Below, in pieces: positions 26,759-34,149 of a stretch of DNA of 64,000 nucleotides. The DNA is from Longispora albida DSM 44784 (GTDB lineage Bacteria > Actinomycetota > Actinomycetes > Mycobacteriales > Micromonosporaceae). The notes beneath the pieces are model-generated. The model worked only from the letters and a program-made list of their open reading frames with translations, was not told the DNA's origin and searched no databases. The stretch spans positions 124,599 to 188,598 of the forward strand of contig NZ_KB903835.1 in assembly GCF_000379825.1 (NCBI RefSeq). Direction: 5' to 3'. The position numbers were made by a program, and so were the translations under genes. The number at the start of each line of letters is the position of its first letter. Positions within the stretch are counted from its first letter, which is position 1.

Positions 26759-26788
26759 GATCCCCGCCGGCACCCGCCGGCGGGGATC
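26759..26788 (+). terminator. 13-bp hairpin with short T-run
   Basis: GATCCCCGCCGGC (26759-26771) pairs with GCCGGCGGGGATC (26776-26788), then TTTCCC. It sits between the gene at 26140 and the VWA gene, whose ribosome binding site (AGGAGAG) follows. Confidence 0.6.
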
Positions 26789-26809
26789 TTTCCCTTCCAG
26801 GAGAGACCC

Positions 26810-28507
26810 TTGAACAAGCACACCACCCTCACCCCGATACAGCCGGGCAGCAGCCACCCGCCGATCGCGCCCGCGTGGGCGGCGATGTCGGCGGCCTGGA
26901 CCACACAGGTCCAGGCCATCACCGGCCGAGGTGACCTGACCGTGATCGTCACCCCGGGCGCCGGAGGCGGAGCACCGGCCTGCATCACTTTCGACGACGG
27001 CGTGATCGAGGTCGACGCCGCCTACGTCGGTGTCGACCCCAGCCTCCTCGACCCGGCCGACCCGGCTAGCCGCGACCTGTACCCGGTCGCCTGGGGCCTG
27101 CTCACGCACGAGATCGCCCACGCCGAGCACACCCGCTGGAGCCCCGACCCCCTGGCACAGGTCGCCGCCGAGATGTCGATCCTGCTGGACGAGGCCCGCA
27201 TCGAAGGCCGCCGCCTGGCGACCACCCCCACCGACCGGCAGTGGCTGCGCGCGGCGTCCCTGAAACTCGACATCGCCGACCTGCGCGCCCCCGACAGCGT
27301 GCCCGCGGCGGCGACCATCGCCGCGCTGGTCCTCGCCCGGGCCGACGCGGGCATCCTCACCGCGTACGAGGTCGCCCCGGTGCGCGCCGCCATCACCCGG
27401 GTCCTCGGCCGCCGCAGGCTGCGCCGCCTCGAGAAGATCTGGCGGCGGGCGCTGCGCACCGCTGACGCCGACAGCCGCGCCATGCGCGAATGGGGGCGGC
27501 GCTGGTGCCGCGTCCTGGGCCTGCACCCCGAGATCCGCTACCCGCTGCCGGCCACGGGAGCTGCGACCCTGACCGCGGCGGTCGCAGGCGTCATGGCCGG
27601 CATCGCCAGCGAGGTCACCGCGACCATCACCGCGGCGAAACAGGCCCTGGCCGACGCGCAGAAACGCGCCGACGAACGAGCCCAGGAACTCAGCCAGCAG
27701 AAAGGCAAGAAAGCCGCGGCGGAGAAAGTGTTCGGCAAGCGCGGCGCGAAGCTCCCGCGCGCACAGCGCGGCGCCGAACGCGAACCGACCTCGCAAGAGA
27801 TCATCGACGTCAACCGGCTCACCCGCGCGCTGCGGACCGCCGCGCGCCGCGAACCGATCGTCACCCACTCCGCCTCGGCCACACCACCCGGAAGGCTGAT
27901 CCCCCGGGAGGCGATGGCCGAACAGGTGCAGCGCCACCTCGGGCAGATCCCGACCGCCACCCCCTGGAAAACCACCTCCCAGCAGTCGTTCCCGAACCCG
28001 CCACTGCTGGTCGGGATCACCATCGACGTCTCCGGCAGCATGAACCCGTTCTTCGGCCCCGCAGCGTCCATCGCCTGGGTCTTCAACCGGGCCGTCGGAG
28101 CCCTGCCGGGAGGCCAGTCCGCCTCCACCACCTTCGGCTCAGAAGCCAGGGCACTGACCCGGCCTGGCCGGCATCGCGACCCCAAGGTCCGTGAGCTCGT
28201 CGGTGAATCCTCCACCCGGCACTTCACACTCACCGTCAACGCCCTCGACCACGCCCTCGGGCTGTCGACCGCCGGGCACGCCGCCCGCCTGCTCGTCATG
28301 ATCACCGACGGGCACTTCTTCCACCGCGACGACGTCGAAGGCCAGCGCAACCTCGACGCCCTCGCCCAATCCGGCTGCGGCCTGCTGTGGATCGGACCCG
28401 AGATGTCCCACCCGATGCGCGGCGCCCAAGTCGCGCTCCTCGCCGATGCCAGCCAAGCCGGCCCGATCATCACCCGCGCGGCCATCGCCGCCCTCGCCAA
28501 CCGCTGA
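26810..28507 (+). CDS. Metallopeptidase-like / VWA protein (DUF2201-type)
   Basis: A 565-residue protein starting at TTG 26810 with AGGAGAG upstream. Residues 90-115 hold a zinc-peptidase-like motif (HEIAH, 100-104), followed by a helical region. A coiled-coil segment (about 270-320, Lys/Glu/Ala-rich) leads to a C-terminal VWA domain with a MIDAS motif DVSGSM (406-411) and later TDGHF. This order is that of the DUF2201 family, the usual partners of MoxR ATPases. Together with the gene at 24908 it probably forms an ATP-driven remodelling complex; its target is unknown. Whether the HEIAH site is active cannot be told. Confidence 0.82.
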   Translation: MNKHTTLTPIQPGSSHPPIAPAWAAMSAAWTTQVQAITGRGDLTVIVTPGAGGGAPACITFDDGVIEVDAAYVGVDPSLLDPADPASRDLYPVAWGLLTHEIAHAEHTRWSPDPLAQVAAEMSILLDEARIEGRRLATTPTDRQWLRAASLKLDIADLRAPDSVPAAATIAALVLARADAGILTAYEVAPVRAAITRVLGRRRLRRLEKIWRRALRTADADSRAMREWGRRWCRVLGLHPEIRYPLPATGAATLTAAVAGVMAGIASEVTATITAAKQALADAQKRADERAQELSQQKGKKAAAEKVFGKRGAKLPRAQRGAEREPTSQEIIDVNRLTRALRTAARREPIVTHSASATPPGRLIPREAMAEQVQRHLGQIPTATPWKTTSQQSFPNPPLLVGITIDVSGSMNPFFGPAASIAWVFNRAVGALPGGQSASTTFGSEARALTRPGRHRDPKVRELVGESSTRHFTLTVNALDHALGLSTAGHAARLLVMITDGHFFHRDDVEGQRNLDALAQSGCGLLWIGPEMSHPMRGAQVALLADASQAGPIITRAAIAALANR

Positions 28508-28657
28508 CCAGCCGCCGGGCCGGCGCCACCCCCGCGTCCGGCCGGCGGCGACCCGGCGACACCGCGACCACCAACGAGGAGACATGACCTGACTGCCCGG
28601 CCTCGGCCCAGCCGGCGGGCACCGCCCAATCCGCCCGGCGATCTTGGTCGCCGGGAA

Positions 28658-28690
28658 GCCTTGAGTTCGCCGGCGAAGTCGATGTTTCAT
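28658..28690 (+). promoter_or_regulatory. 33-bp intergenic element, copy 4
   Basis: GCCTTGA, a 20-base spacer containing CGGCGAAGTCGA, then TTTCAT (28685-28690). It lies 93 bases before ATG 28784; the spacer contains the palindrome TTCGCCGGCGAA. Confidence 0.55.
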
Positions 28691-28735
28691 TCCCCCCGGC
28701 CGCGCCATCCTGCGGCCGGCCACCTTCCCCGTGTC

Positions 28736-28759
28736 CGGGCACGCGCCTGCGCGTGCCCG
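28736..28759 (+). terminator. 11-bp palindrome before the gene at 28784
   Basis: CGGGCACGCGC (28736-28746) with GCGCGTGCCCG (28749-28759), loop CT. The ribosome binding site AAAGGGA follows 12 bases later. Confidence 0.5.
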
Positions 28760-28783
28760 TCACGCTGCGCCGAAAGGGATCCG

Positions 28784-29077
28784 ATGCAGTACCTCAAGAC
28801 CCGCTGGAACCACGACCACGACGACCAGCCCGTGACGATCTACTCAGAGATCGAGACGGACACCCGCATGGAGGTCCGCAAGATCGAGCAGTTCGCCGAC
28901 GGGCGCAGCACCTACGCCATGCCCGGCACCAGCACCGGCGCCACCATCCTCGCAGAGAAGCCCATCCCCGCGCTGCAGGAAATCACCGAGCAGAGCCAGT
29001 TCGACGCGCAGACCATCACGGCGGCGGAGTTCGACGCGATCTGGACGGCGATCGTCACCGACAACGCCACCGGCTGA
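28784..29077 (+). CDS. DUF6881-like small protein
   Basis: A 97-residue protein starting at ATG 28784 after AAAGGGA. The order YLKTRWNHD, YSEI, MEVRKIEQFADG and then YA matches the DUF6881-type proteins of actinobacteria, judged from memory of the family pattern. These have no known function. It is downstream of element copy 4 and is followed by a 21-bp palindrome. Confidence 0.7.
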   Translation: MQYLKTRWNHDHDDQPVTIYSEIETDTRMEVRKIEQFADGRSTYAMPGTSTGATILAEKPIPALQEITEQSQFDAQTITAAEFDAIWTAIVTDNATG

Positions 29078-29113
29078 GCACCCCAGAGGCGGCTCGGCCA
29101 CTTCCTTGTTCCA

Positions 29114-29157
29114 CGCGCCGTGGCGCGGCCCGTGCTCACGGGCCGCGCCACGGCGCG
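29114..29157 (+). terminator. 21-bp perfect palindrome
   Basis: Arms 29114-29134 and 29137-29157 are perfectly complementary with a two-base loop. It is the longest hairpin in the window. It may be a terminator or a protein-binding cruciform. Confidence 0.6.
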
Positions 29158-29220
29158 CCGCATCGCCTCGGGCACGCCCGACGCGGGCGGGCCCGAGGTC
29201 CTCAACCTCTGGAGAGACCT

Positions 29221-29268
29221 GTGTCCTGCCACCTCACCCTCCCGACCCAGCGCCGGGAGACGCGATGA
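29221..29268 (+). CDS. 15-residue leader ORF
   Basis: GTG 29221 has GGAGAGA upstream and encodes MSCHLTLPTQRRETR, ending in an ATGA overlap with the gene at 29265. The same design occurs at 17770 and 24208. It has one Cys next to the start. Confidence 0.4.
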   Translation: MSCHLTLPTQRRETR

Positions 29269-30284
29269 GCCTTCGCCAGGAGTCCACGCTCGCCGGGTAC
29301 GCCCGCGCCGCCGTGCACGACAAGCACGCCATGCTCGACGCCTCCCGCAACCCCGGATGCCGCCAGTACCTGGCTGGGTTCATGCAGTTGAGCGCCGAAG
29401 CCAGCGGCGCTCCGTTCAGCCCGGCCGCGATCGACGCCATCGACCGGTGCGTCGTCGGGGCGTGGGAGCACGGCGAGGCGTACGTCCTCGCCCCCGCCAT
29501 GGCCGCCGTCGTCGCCGCAGCCGCCTCGGCCCTGGATCTAACCGGCGAGATCGTCGCATTCGACGAGGCACCCGAGCCGTTCGGCGTGCTGTTCCTGCCC
29601 GAACCGATCCGCCTGCGCCGGCCCGACGGGCGGCTGCGAACCCTCGGCGCGATCACCTGGTCGAGCTACGGCACCGACACCAGCACCTCGTGGTTGCTGT
29701 GCGGCTGGGCGGACCGGTCGGCCGACGATCCGCAGAACATCGCGTTCGCCGCCGACCTCGCCGCCCGCCCCGACCTCGCCCGGCAGTTCGGCCCGTACCT
29801 GCTTGTCGAGATAGACGACCTGCCCGCCGACCGGCCAGTCCCCGAACGTGGTCTGACAGGCCATGTCGATGAGGCCGACTACGACTGGCACACCGGGCCG
29901 GACGGGGCGGTCGTCATCGACGACGCCGGACACGCCAGCGGCGCCCTGATGGCCCTGCTCTACTCCTTCTGGCGCATCCAGTCCCAGCCCCTCGCGACAG
30001 TCGAACACCCCCACCTCGACCGGGGAACCCGCCGCCGGGCCGAGCGCGCTGGTGTACAGCACATCACCCGCGTGGTGATGCTCCGCCGCACCAAGGCCAT
30101 CTCCGAATCCGATGACGCAGGCCCCGGCCGCCGGTACTCGGTGCGGTGGATCGTGCGCGGGCACTGGCGGCGCCTCACCAACTCCGAGGGACACCGCTAC
30201 CGGATCTGGATCAACGCGCACGTCAAAGGACCCGACGACGCGCCGCTGCTCGGCGGCCAGAAAGTCAACGTCCTCGCCCGCTAG
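29265..30284 (+). CDS. Hypothetical protein, paralogue of the gene at 31385
   Basis: A 339-residue protein, the same length as the gene at 31385. Shared landmarks are LAPAMAAVVAAAA/IAPAMTAVVAAAA, LFLPEP, AITW, GWADR, DPQN, a YSFWRIQSQPLAT/YAFWRIQEQPLAT segment and the ending RGHWRRLTN, INAHVKGP/VNAHIKGP, GG-KVN. The C-terminal third (basic, RTRRRAER-like) may bind nucleic acid. ATG 29265 overlaps the leader stop. No known family. The duplication of a two-gene block here (29265 with 30953; 31385 with 32536) is clear. Confidence 0.72.
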   Translation: MSLRQESTLAGYARAAVHDKHAMLDASRNPGCRQYLAGFMQLSAEASGAPFSPAAIDAIDRCVVGAWEHGEAYVLAPAMAAVVAAAASALDLTGEIVAFDEAPEPFGVLFLPEPIRLRRPDGRLRTLGAITWSSYGTDTSTSWLLCGWADRSADDPQNIAFAADLAARPDLARQFGPYLLVEIDDLPADRPVPERGLTGHVDEADYDWHTGPDGAVVIDDAGHASGALMALLYSFWRIQSQPLATVEHPHLDRGTRRRAERAGVQHITRVVMLRRTKAISESDDAGPGRRYSVRWIVRGHWRRLTNSEGHRYRIWINAHVKGPDDAPLLGGQKVNVLAR

Positions 30285-30290
30285 CACCAC

Positions 30291-30314
30291 CGCGCGCGCC
30301 GACCGGCGCGCGCG
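30291..30314 (+). terminator. 11-bp CG-alternating palindrome
   Basis: CGCGCGCGCCG (30291-30301) with CGGCGCGCGCG (30304-30314), loop AC, just after the stop of the gene at 29265. Confidence 0.5.
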
Positions 30315-30338
30315 TCCTTCTCGTCAAGGAGAACGTCC

Positions 30339-30860
30339 GTGACGCAAGACGACGCCATCCCGCAGCACAGCATCGCCCAGGTTGTGGAAGTCCTGGCCGC
30401 CATCACCGCCGAGCAGGCCGGTCGTGGCTTCCACCGGCCGCCGGAGCTGTTCTTCCTGCTGATGGAGCCGGTCCCCGCCACCATCGACCGGTGGCGGGTG
30501 GCCGCGCGCCCCGTCCCGGTGCCGGCCGCTGATTGGTTCGCTCACCAGCGCGGCCCCCTCGGCGTGCTCGCCGACCTCATCACCGCCTACCGGCAGCCCC
30601 ACAGCCAAGCCCTGCTGATCACCACCGGAACTCTCGACCCCTACACCCGGCTCATCGGCTGGGGATTCACCTACGTGCTGGAGAACAAGAACGACCTCGC
30701 CGAGCAGATGCTGTTCGTCGACACCGTCGACCTCGACCTGCGCTTCTACCGCATCACCCAACGGCCCAGCGAGGCCGAGCCCGTCCGCACCGTCGATGAC
30801 ACCTGGGCCGACCCGGTCACCGGTCCGCTGCTCGCGGCGCTTCTCGACGCCACCCGGTGA
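30339..30860 (+). CDS. Hypothetical protein, 173 residues
   Basis: GTG 30339 has AAGGAGAA upstream. The product is alpha/beta (VVEVLAAITAEQAG, FFLLMEPVPATID, LLITTGTLDPY) with no known motif. It lies between the first copies of the two duplicated genes and has no partner in the second block. Element copy 5 overlaps its stop codon. Confidence 0.62.
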   Translation: MTQDDAIPQHSIAQVVEVLAAITAEQAGRGFHRPPELFFLLMEPVPATIDRWRVAARPVPVPAADWFAHQRGPLGVLADLITAYRQPHSQALLITTGTLDPYTRLIGWGFTYVLENKNDLAEQMLFVDTVDLDLRFYRITQRPSEAEPVRTVDDTWADPVTGPLLAALLDATR

Positions 30861-30891
30861 CTTGAACTCGGCGGCGGAGTCGGCGTTGCAT
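30859..30891 (+). promoter_or_regulatory. 33-bp intergenic element, copy 5
   Basis: GACTTGA (overlapping the TGA stop of the previous gene), a 20-base spacer containing CGGCGGAGTCGG, then TTGCAT at 30886-30891. It lies 61 bases before ATG 30953, whose paralogue at 32536 also follows a copy. Confidence 0.6.
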
Positions 30892-30903
30892 GCCTCGACC
30901 CGC

Positions 30904-30928
30904 GGCTCCCCGCCTTCGCCGGGGAGCC
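30904..30928 (+). terminator. Hairpin between element copy 5 and the gene at 30953
   Basis: GGCTCCCCG (30904-30912) pairs with CGGGGAGCC (30920-30928). Being downstream of the element and upstream of the gene, it would lie in the 5' leader if the element is a promoter. Confidence 0.5.
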
Positions 30929-30952
30929 CCGCGCAGACGAGGAGCAACCACC

Positions 30953-31297
30953 ATGACCGACGCAGACACCACCGCGCCCAGACCGCCTACCCCGTTCTCG
31001 CGCCTCGACGAGACGCTGCGCGACCTCGGCTTCCGCCCCTTCCCCGCCCGAGCCGAAGGCGTGCGCCTCTACGAGCACCCCGAGTTGGCGGTGCGCGTGC
31101 ACACCGACACGGGCGTGGACTTCGGCATCGCCCGCGTCAGCCACATCCGCGACGACGGCGTCACCGGCTGGCACATCACCTTCACCGGCGACACCCCGGA
31201 CCTCGTCCAGGTGACGATCGCGCTCGCGGCGGTCAACTGCGACCCCCAGGGCGTCATCGACGGCCTCACCGCCACCTACCTGGCCACATCCGACTAG
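30953..31297 (+). CDS. Small hypothetical protein, paralogue of the gene at 32536
   Basis: A 114-residue protein starting at ATG 30953 after GAGGAG. The pattern LRDLGFRPFP, YEHPELAVRV, then DPQGVIDGLTATY parallels LLDLDFEPEI, THPDHHVRAL and DPRSAVEGIACTY in the gene at 32536. Both follow a 33-bp element. No known family; a compact alpha/beta fold is likely. Confidence 0.65.
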   Translation: MTDADTTAPRPPTPFSRLDETLRDLGFRPFPARAEGVRLYEHPELAVRVHTDTGVDFGIARVSHIRDDGVTGWHITFTGDTPDLVQVTIALAAVNCDPQGVIDGLTATYLATSD

Positions 31298-31320
31298 CCG
31301 ACCACCATCCATCACCACGC

Positions 31321-31353
31321 CAGGGCCACCCCAGCACCACCGGGGTGGCCCTG
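31321..31353 (+). terminator. 12-bp hairpin before the gene at 31385
   Basis: CAGGGCCACCCC (31321-31332) pairs with GGGGTGGCCCTG (31342-31353), followed by TTCCCCTTT, so intrinsic termination is plausible. Confidence 0.6.
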
Positions 31354-31384
31354 TTCCCCTTTCGACAACCAGGAGCGACCTACC

Positions 31385-32404
31385 GTGCAGTTCTCCAAGA
31401 CCCCCTCGAGCCTGACGGAGCTGGCCCGCACGGCCGTGCTCGCCAAGGCCGACATGACCCAGGCCCACACCCGCCAGATCAACCGCGACCTGGCGACCTA
31501 CTACCTCGAATCCCGCTACGCCGGCACCGGCCTCGAACCCGGCACCGAGGCCATCGAGCACCTGCTCGGCCAGATCGGCGCCGCGTGGCAGCACGGCACC
31601 CCGTACCTGATCGCGCCCGCCATGACCGCAGTCGTCGCCGCCGCGGCCGAAGCCCTCGACCTCACCGGCGACACCCTCACCGGCCACACCGCACCCGGCG
31701 ACCTCGGCACCCTGTTCCTGCCCGAGCCGCTGTACGTGCGCCGCGTCGACGGCAGCGTGCACTCCCTCGCCGCGATCACCTGGGCGCGCGTGGGCATCGA
31801 CGGCAACGCCGTGTGGGCGATCTTCGGCTGGGCGGACCGCTTCGACGCTCGCGATCCGCAGAACACCAGACTCAAGGCCACGTTCCGCAAGCAGCCCAAG
31901 CGCCTGGCCCAGCTCGGCCGCTACATACTCGTCGACCACGCGCTCGTGCCGATCGGCACGCCGATCCGCGGACGCAGCGAACAACCACACCGCGACGGCA
32001 CCCACGAGTGGGAAGCAGCCCCCGACGGCCGGTTCGTCATCCAGGACGCAGGCTCCCGCCACGGCATCTGCCTGTCGGTGGCCTACGCCTTCTGGCGCAT
32101 CCAGGAACAACCCCTCGCCACGATCGCCCGCCCGCCCGCAGACAAGGCCACCCGCCGCCGCGCCGAACGCGACTCGATCACCCACGACACGCGGGTCGTG
32201 ATGCTGCGCCGCTCCAGCTCCACGACCACACACGGAGGGGAACCGAAGTGGCGCTACCAGGTGCGATTCGTCGTCAGAGGCCACTGGCGACGCCTCACCA
32301 ACCGCGACGGCGAGCCCTACCGCACCTGGGTCAACGCCCACATCAAAGGACCCGAGGACCGGCCCCTGCTGGGCGGCGAGAAAGTCAACATCCTCTCCCG
32401 CTGA
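31385..32404 (+). CDS. Hypothetical protein, paralogue of the gene at 29265
   Basis: A 339-residue protein, GTG 31385 with AGGAGCGA upstream. It shares with the gene at 29265 the central hydrophobic helix (IAPAMTAVVAAAA), LFLPEP, the Trp-Arg-Ile-Gln segment and the C-terminal RGHWRRLTN, VNAHIKGP and GGEKVN motifs. The N-terminal 60 residues differ most. Equal length and shared ends point to whole-gene duplication followed by divergence. Soluble; function unknown. Confidence 0.72.
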   Translation: MQFSKTPSSLTELARTAVLAKADMTQAHTRQINRDLATYYLESRYAGTGLEPGTEAIEHLLGQIGAAWQHGTPYLIAPAMTAVVAAAAEALDLTGDTLTGHTAPGDLGTLFLPEPLYVRRVDGSVHSLAAITWARVGIDGNAVWAIFGWADRFDARDPQNTRLKATFRKQPKRLAQLGRYILVDHALVPIGTPIRGRSEQPHRDGTHEWEAAPDGRFVIQDAGSRHGICLSVAYAFWRIQEQPLATIARPPADKATRRRAERDSITHDTRVVMLRRSSSTTTHGGEPKWRYQVRFVVRGHWRRLTNRDGEPYRTWVNAHIKGPEDRPLLGGEKVNILSR

Positions 32405-32428
32405 CCCGCCCCAGCGGCCAACGCCGCT

Positions 32429-32460
32429 GACTTGATCAACCCCCGGAGCAGAGGTTGCAT
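32429..32460 (+). promoter_or_regulatory. 33-bp intergenic element, copy 6 (spacer 19)
   Basis: GACTTGA, then a 19-base spacer with CCGGAGCAGA, then TTGCAT (32455-32460). It lies 75 bases before GTG 32536. Confidence 0.55.
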
Positions 32461-32535
32461 CTGCGCACCCCGAACCCGGGAACCGCCCGCATCGCAGGCC
32501 AGCGCCCGCGGTGCCGAACACGGGAGAACCAGCTC

Positions 32536-32925
32536 GTGACTTCTACCTGCCAACAGTTCAACACCGACCCCGCCGGACTCGCCGGGCACTTCGGTGACCT
32601 GGTCCGTGAACTCCTGGACCTGGACTTCGAACCGGAGATCACCGACGACGGCGCGCTCCAGTACACCCACCCCGACCACCACGTCCGGGCCCTGCTGCGC
32701 CGCGAGAACGACGGGGCGGCCACCGCGCTGGTCGGCGGACAGTCCCTCGCCACCACCGGGGTCTGGGACGTCCGGCTACCGGAGTCGGCATCGCCGGTCA
32801 CGCAGATCGTCGCCTTCTACGGCGTCCTCAACCCCGATCCGCGCAGCGCTGTGGAAGGCATCGCCTGCACCTACCACGTCGAGCCCTTCTCGGCCGGCAC
32901 CATCCTGGCCGCCACCACCGCATAG
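32536..32925 (+). CDS. Small hypothetical protein, paralogue of the gene at 30953
   Basis: A 129-residue protein starting at GTG 32536 with GGGAGAA upstream. It matches the gene at 30953 in the DLDFEPEI and DPRSAVEGIACTY segments but has a longer middle. Two paralogues, each behind the same intergenic element and each downstream of a paralogous 339-residue gene, indicate a duplicated cassette. Function unknown. Confidence 0.65.
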   Translation: MTSTCQQFNTDPAGLAGHFGDLVRELLDLDFEPEITDDGALQYTHPDHHVRALLRRENDGAATALVGGQSLATTGVWDVRLPESASPVTQIVAFYGVLNPDPRSAVEGIACTYHVEPFSAGTILAATTA

Positions 32926-32927
32926 AC

Positions 32928-32976
32928 CCACATCGGGAAGGCCCGCCCCGCTCGGGCGCGCGCCTTCCCGATGTGG
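32928..32976 (+). terminator. 15-bp perfect hairpin after the gene at 32536
   Basis: CCACATCGGGAAGGC (32928-32942) pairs with GCCTTCCCGATGTGG (32962-32976). It starts two bases after the stop codon. Confidence 0.65.
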
Positions 32977-32982
32977 TCAGCC

Positions 32983-33010
32983 CGCCCGCAGCGCCGTTGG
33001 CCTGCGGGCG
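32983..33010 (+). terminator. 9-bp hairpin with pyrimidine tail
   Basis: CGCCCGCAG (32983-32991) pairs with CTGCGGGCG (33002-33010), followed by TCTCTTTCTCTT. Together with the hairpin just before it, it gives a double terminator. Confidence 0.55.
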
Positions 33011-33038
33011 TCTCTTTCTCTTGAGAGGAATACCTCCA

Positions 33039-33422
33039 GTGACACCGAAGAACAGCCCCGCCGTTGCGCTCGCCGCGCTGGAAACCGCGATCGACGCCGC
33101 GTTCACCCACCCGGCCGCTAGCGCTGACCTGACCCGGGCCGGTGCGCGGATCGCCGTCACCGTTGTCCGGCACCTCGCGCAGGCCCTGGCCGGCGATCCC
33201 CGCACCGCGCTGCCGGACGCCGCCACGGTCACCGAACTGATCGGGCACCACGTCGACGTCACCATGGCGCTGAAGAACATCTACGCCGCGCTCGCCACCG
33301 CCGCCGACGACCTCCTCAGCGGGCACGCCGCCGATGCCGTCTACAGCAGCCTCGACCAGGCCGCCGGCCTGCAGCAGATGGTCGCCGCCGACCTCAACGA
33401 CGCGCACACCGCGCTCACCTGA
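33039..33422 (+). CDS. Helical hypothetical protein, 127 residues
   Basis: GTG 33039 has GAGAGGAA upstream. The product is Ala/Leu/Asp-rich and helical throughout (VALAALETAIDAAF, VVRHLAQALAGD, LDQAAGLQQMVAADL). A helical bundle is likely. No known family. It overlaps nothing and is eight bases from the next gene. Confidence 0.62.
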   Translation: MTPKNSPAVALAALETAIDAAFTHPAASADLTRAGARIAVTVVRHLAQALAGDPRTALPDAATVTELIGHHVDVTMALKNIYAALATAADDLLSGHAADAVYSSLDQAAGLQQMVAADLNDAHTALT

Positions 33423-33430
33423 GGCCCGCG

Positions 33431-33769
33431 ATGAACACCGCAGACCGTCACGGCAGCCCAGAGCATCTGGTCCTGCGCGGCGAGTACTCACACACCGGCA
33501 ACTGGCACCGCATCCTCGAGCACCACCGCATCGGCGGGCGGTGCGTGCGGGTCACCATCCACTGGTCGCCGGCAGGCGCCACAGACAGCCACGCCACCGC
33601 CGAGATCCTGACCACCGGCATCGGCTGGGCCCCGCTGTGGACCTGCCCGGACGACTGGTGGCGGCCCGTGCCCGACCGGCTCGCCGACGCACGCCAGCGC
33701 ATCGAGCAGGTCGCCTTTGCCATCTTCGGTGAACTCACACGACTTCTCGGCACCAGCTACTACTCCTGA
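33431..33769 (+). CDS. Hypothetical protein, paralogue of the gene at 8754
   Basis: A 112-residue protein starting at ATG 33431. RIGGRCVRVTIHWS, ATAEILT and a Trp-rich stretch (DDWWRPVP) follow in the same order as in the gene at 8754, 25 kb away. The paralogues flank the accessory block, which fits its growth by duplication. Function unknown. Confidence 0.65.
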   Translation: MNTADRHGSPEHLVLRGEYSHTGNWHRILEHHRIGGRCVRVTIHWSPAGATDSHATAEILTTGIGWAPLWTCPDDWWRPVPDRLADARQRIEQVAFAIFGELTRLLGTSYYS

Positions 33770-33840
33770 CCGGCCATCACCAGGGCGGGCCGCAGGCTGC
33801 CAGGCCGCGGTCCGCCCGCGACCTCGAAGCGAGAGAACTC

Positions 33841-34149
33841 ATGCACCTGGCACCCAGCCACCGGGCCGTCCTGGCGGCCATCGCCGCAGACGACGGCCCG
33901 CAGGTCACTTCCCACCGTCCCGCACGCCCCGGCCCCGGCGGAGCGTGGAGCCACTACCTCGCCGGACGGTCGGTCACCGCGATCGTCGGCCGGCTCGTCG
34001 CCGCCGGCCTCACCGACCGCACACCCACTGGCCTGTCCGGCGGGCACCTCACCATCACCCCGCTCGGGCACAAAGCCCTGGCCGCCACCCAGCCGCCTGC
34101 CGCCGGCACAGCCGACAGCCCGGCGCCGGACAGCGGAGATAGGCGATGA
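33841..34149 (+). CDS. Small protein with winged-helix-like end
   Basis: A 102-residue protein starting at ATG 33841 with GCGAGAG upstream. The region LAGRSVTAIVGRLVAAGLTDR, then GGHLTITPLGHKAL, has the helix-helix-strand-strand order of a MarR-like winged helix, so it may be a small DNA-binding protein. Its stop overlaps the ATG of the HAD-fusion gene, so they are coupled. Confidence 0.55.
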   Translation: MHLAPSHRAVLAAIAADDGPQVTSHRPARPGPGGAWSHYLAGRSVTAIVGRLVAAGLTDRTPTGLSGGHLTITPLGHKALAATQPPAAGTADSPAPDSGDRR

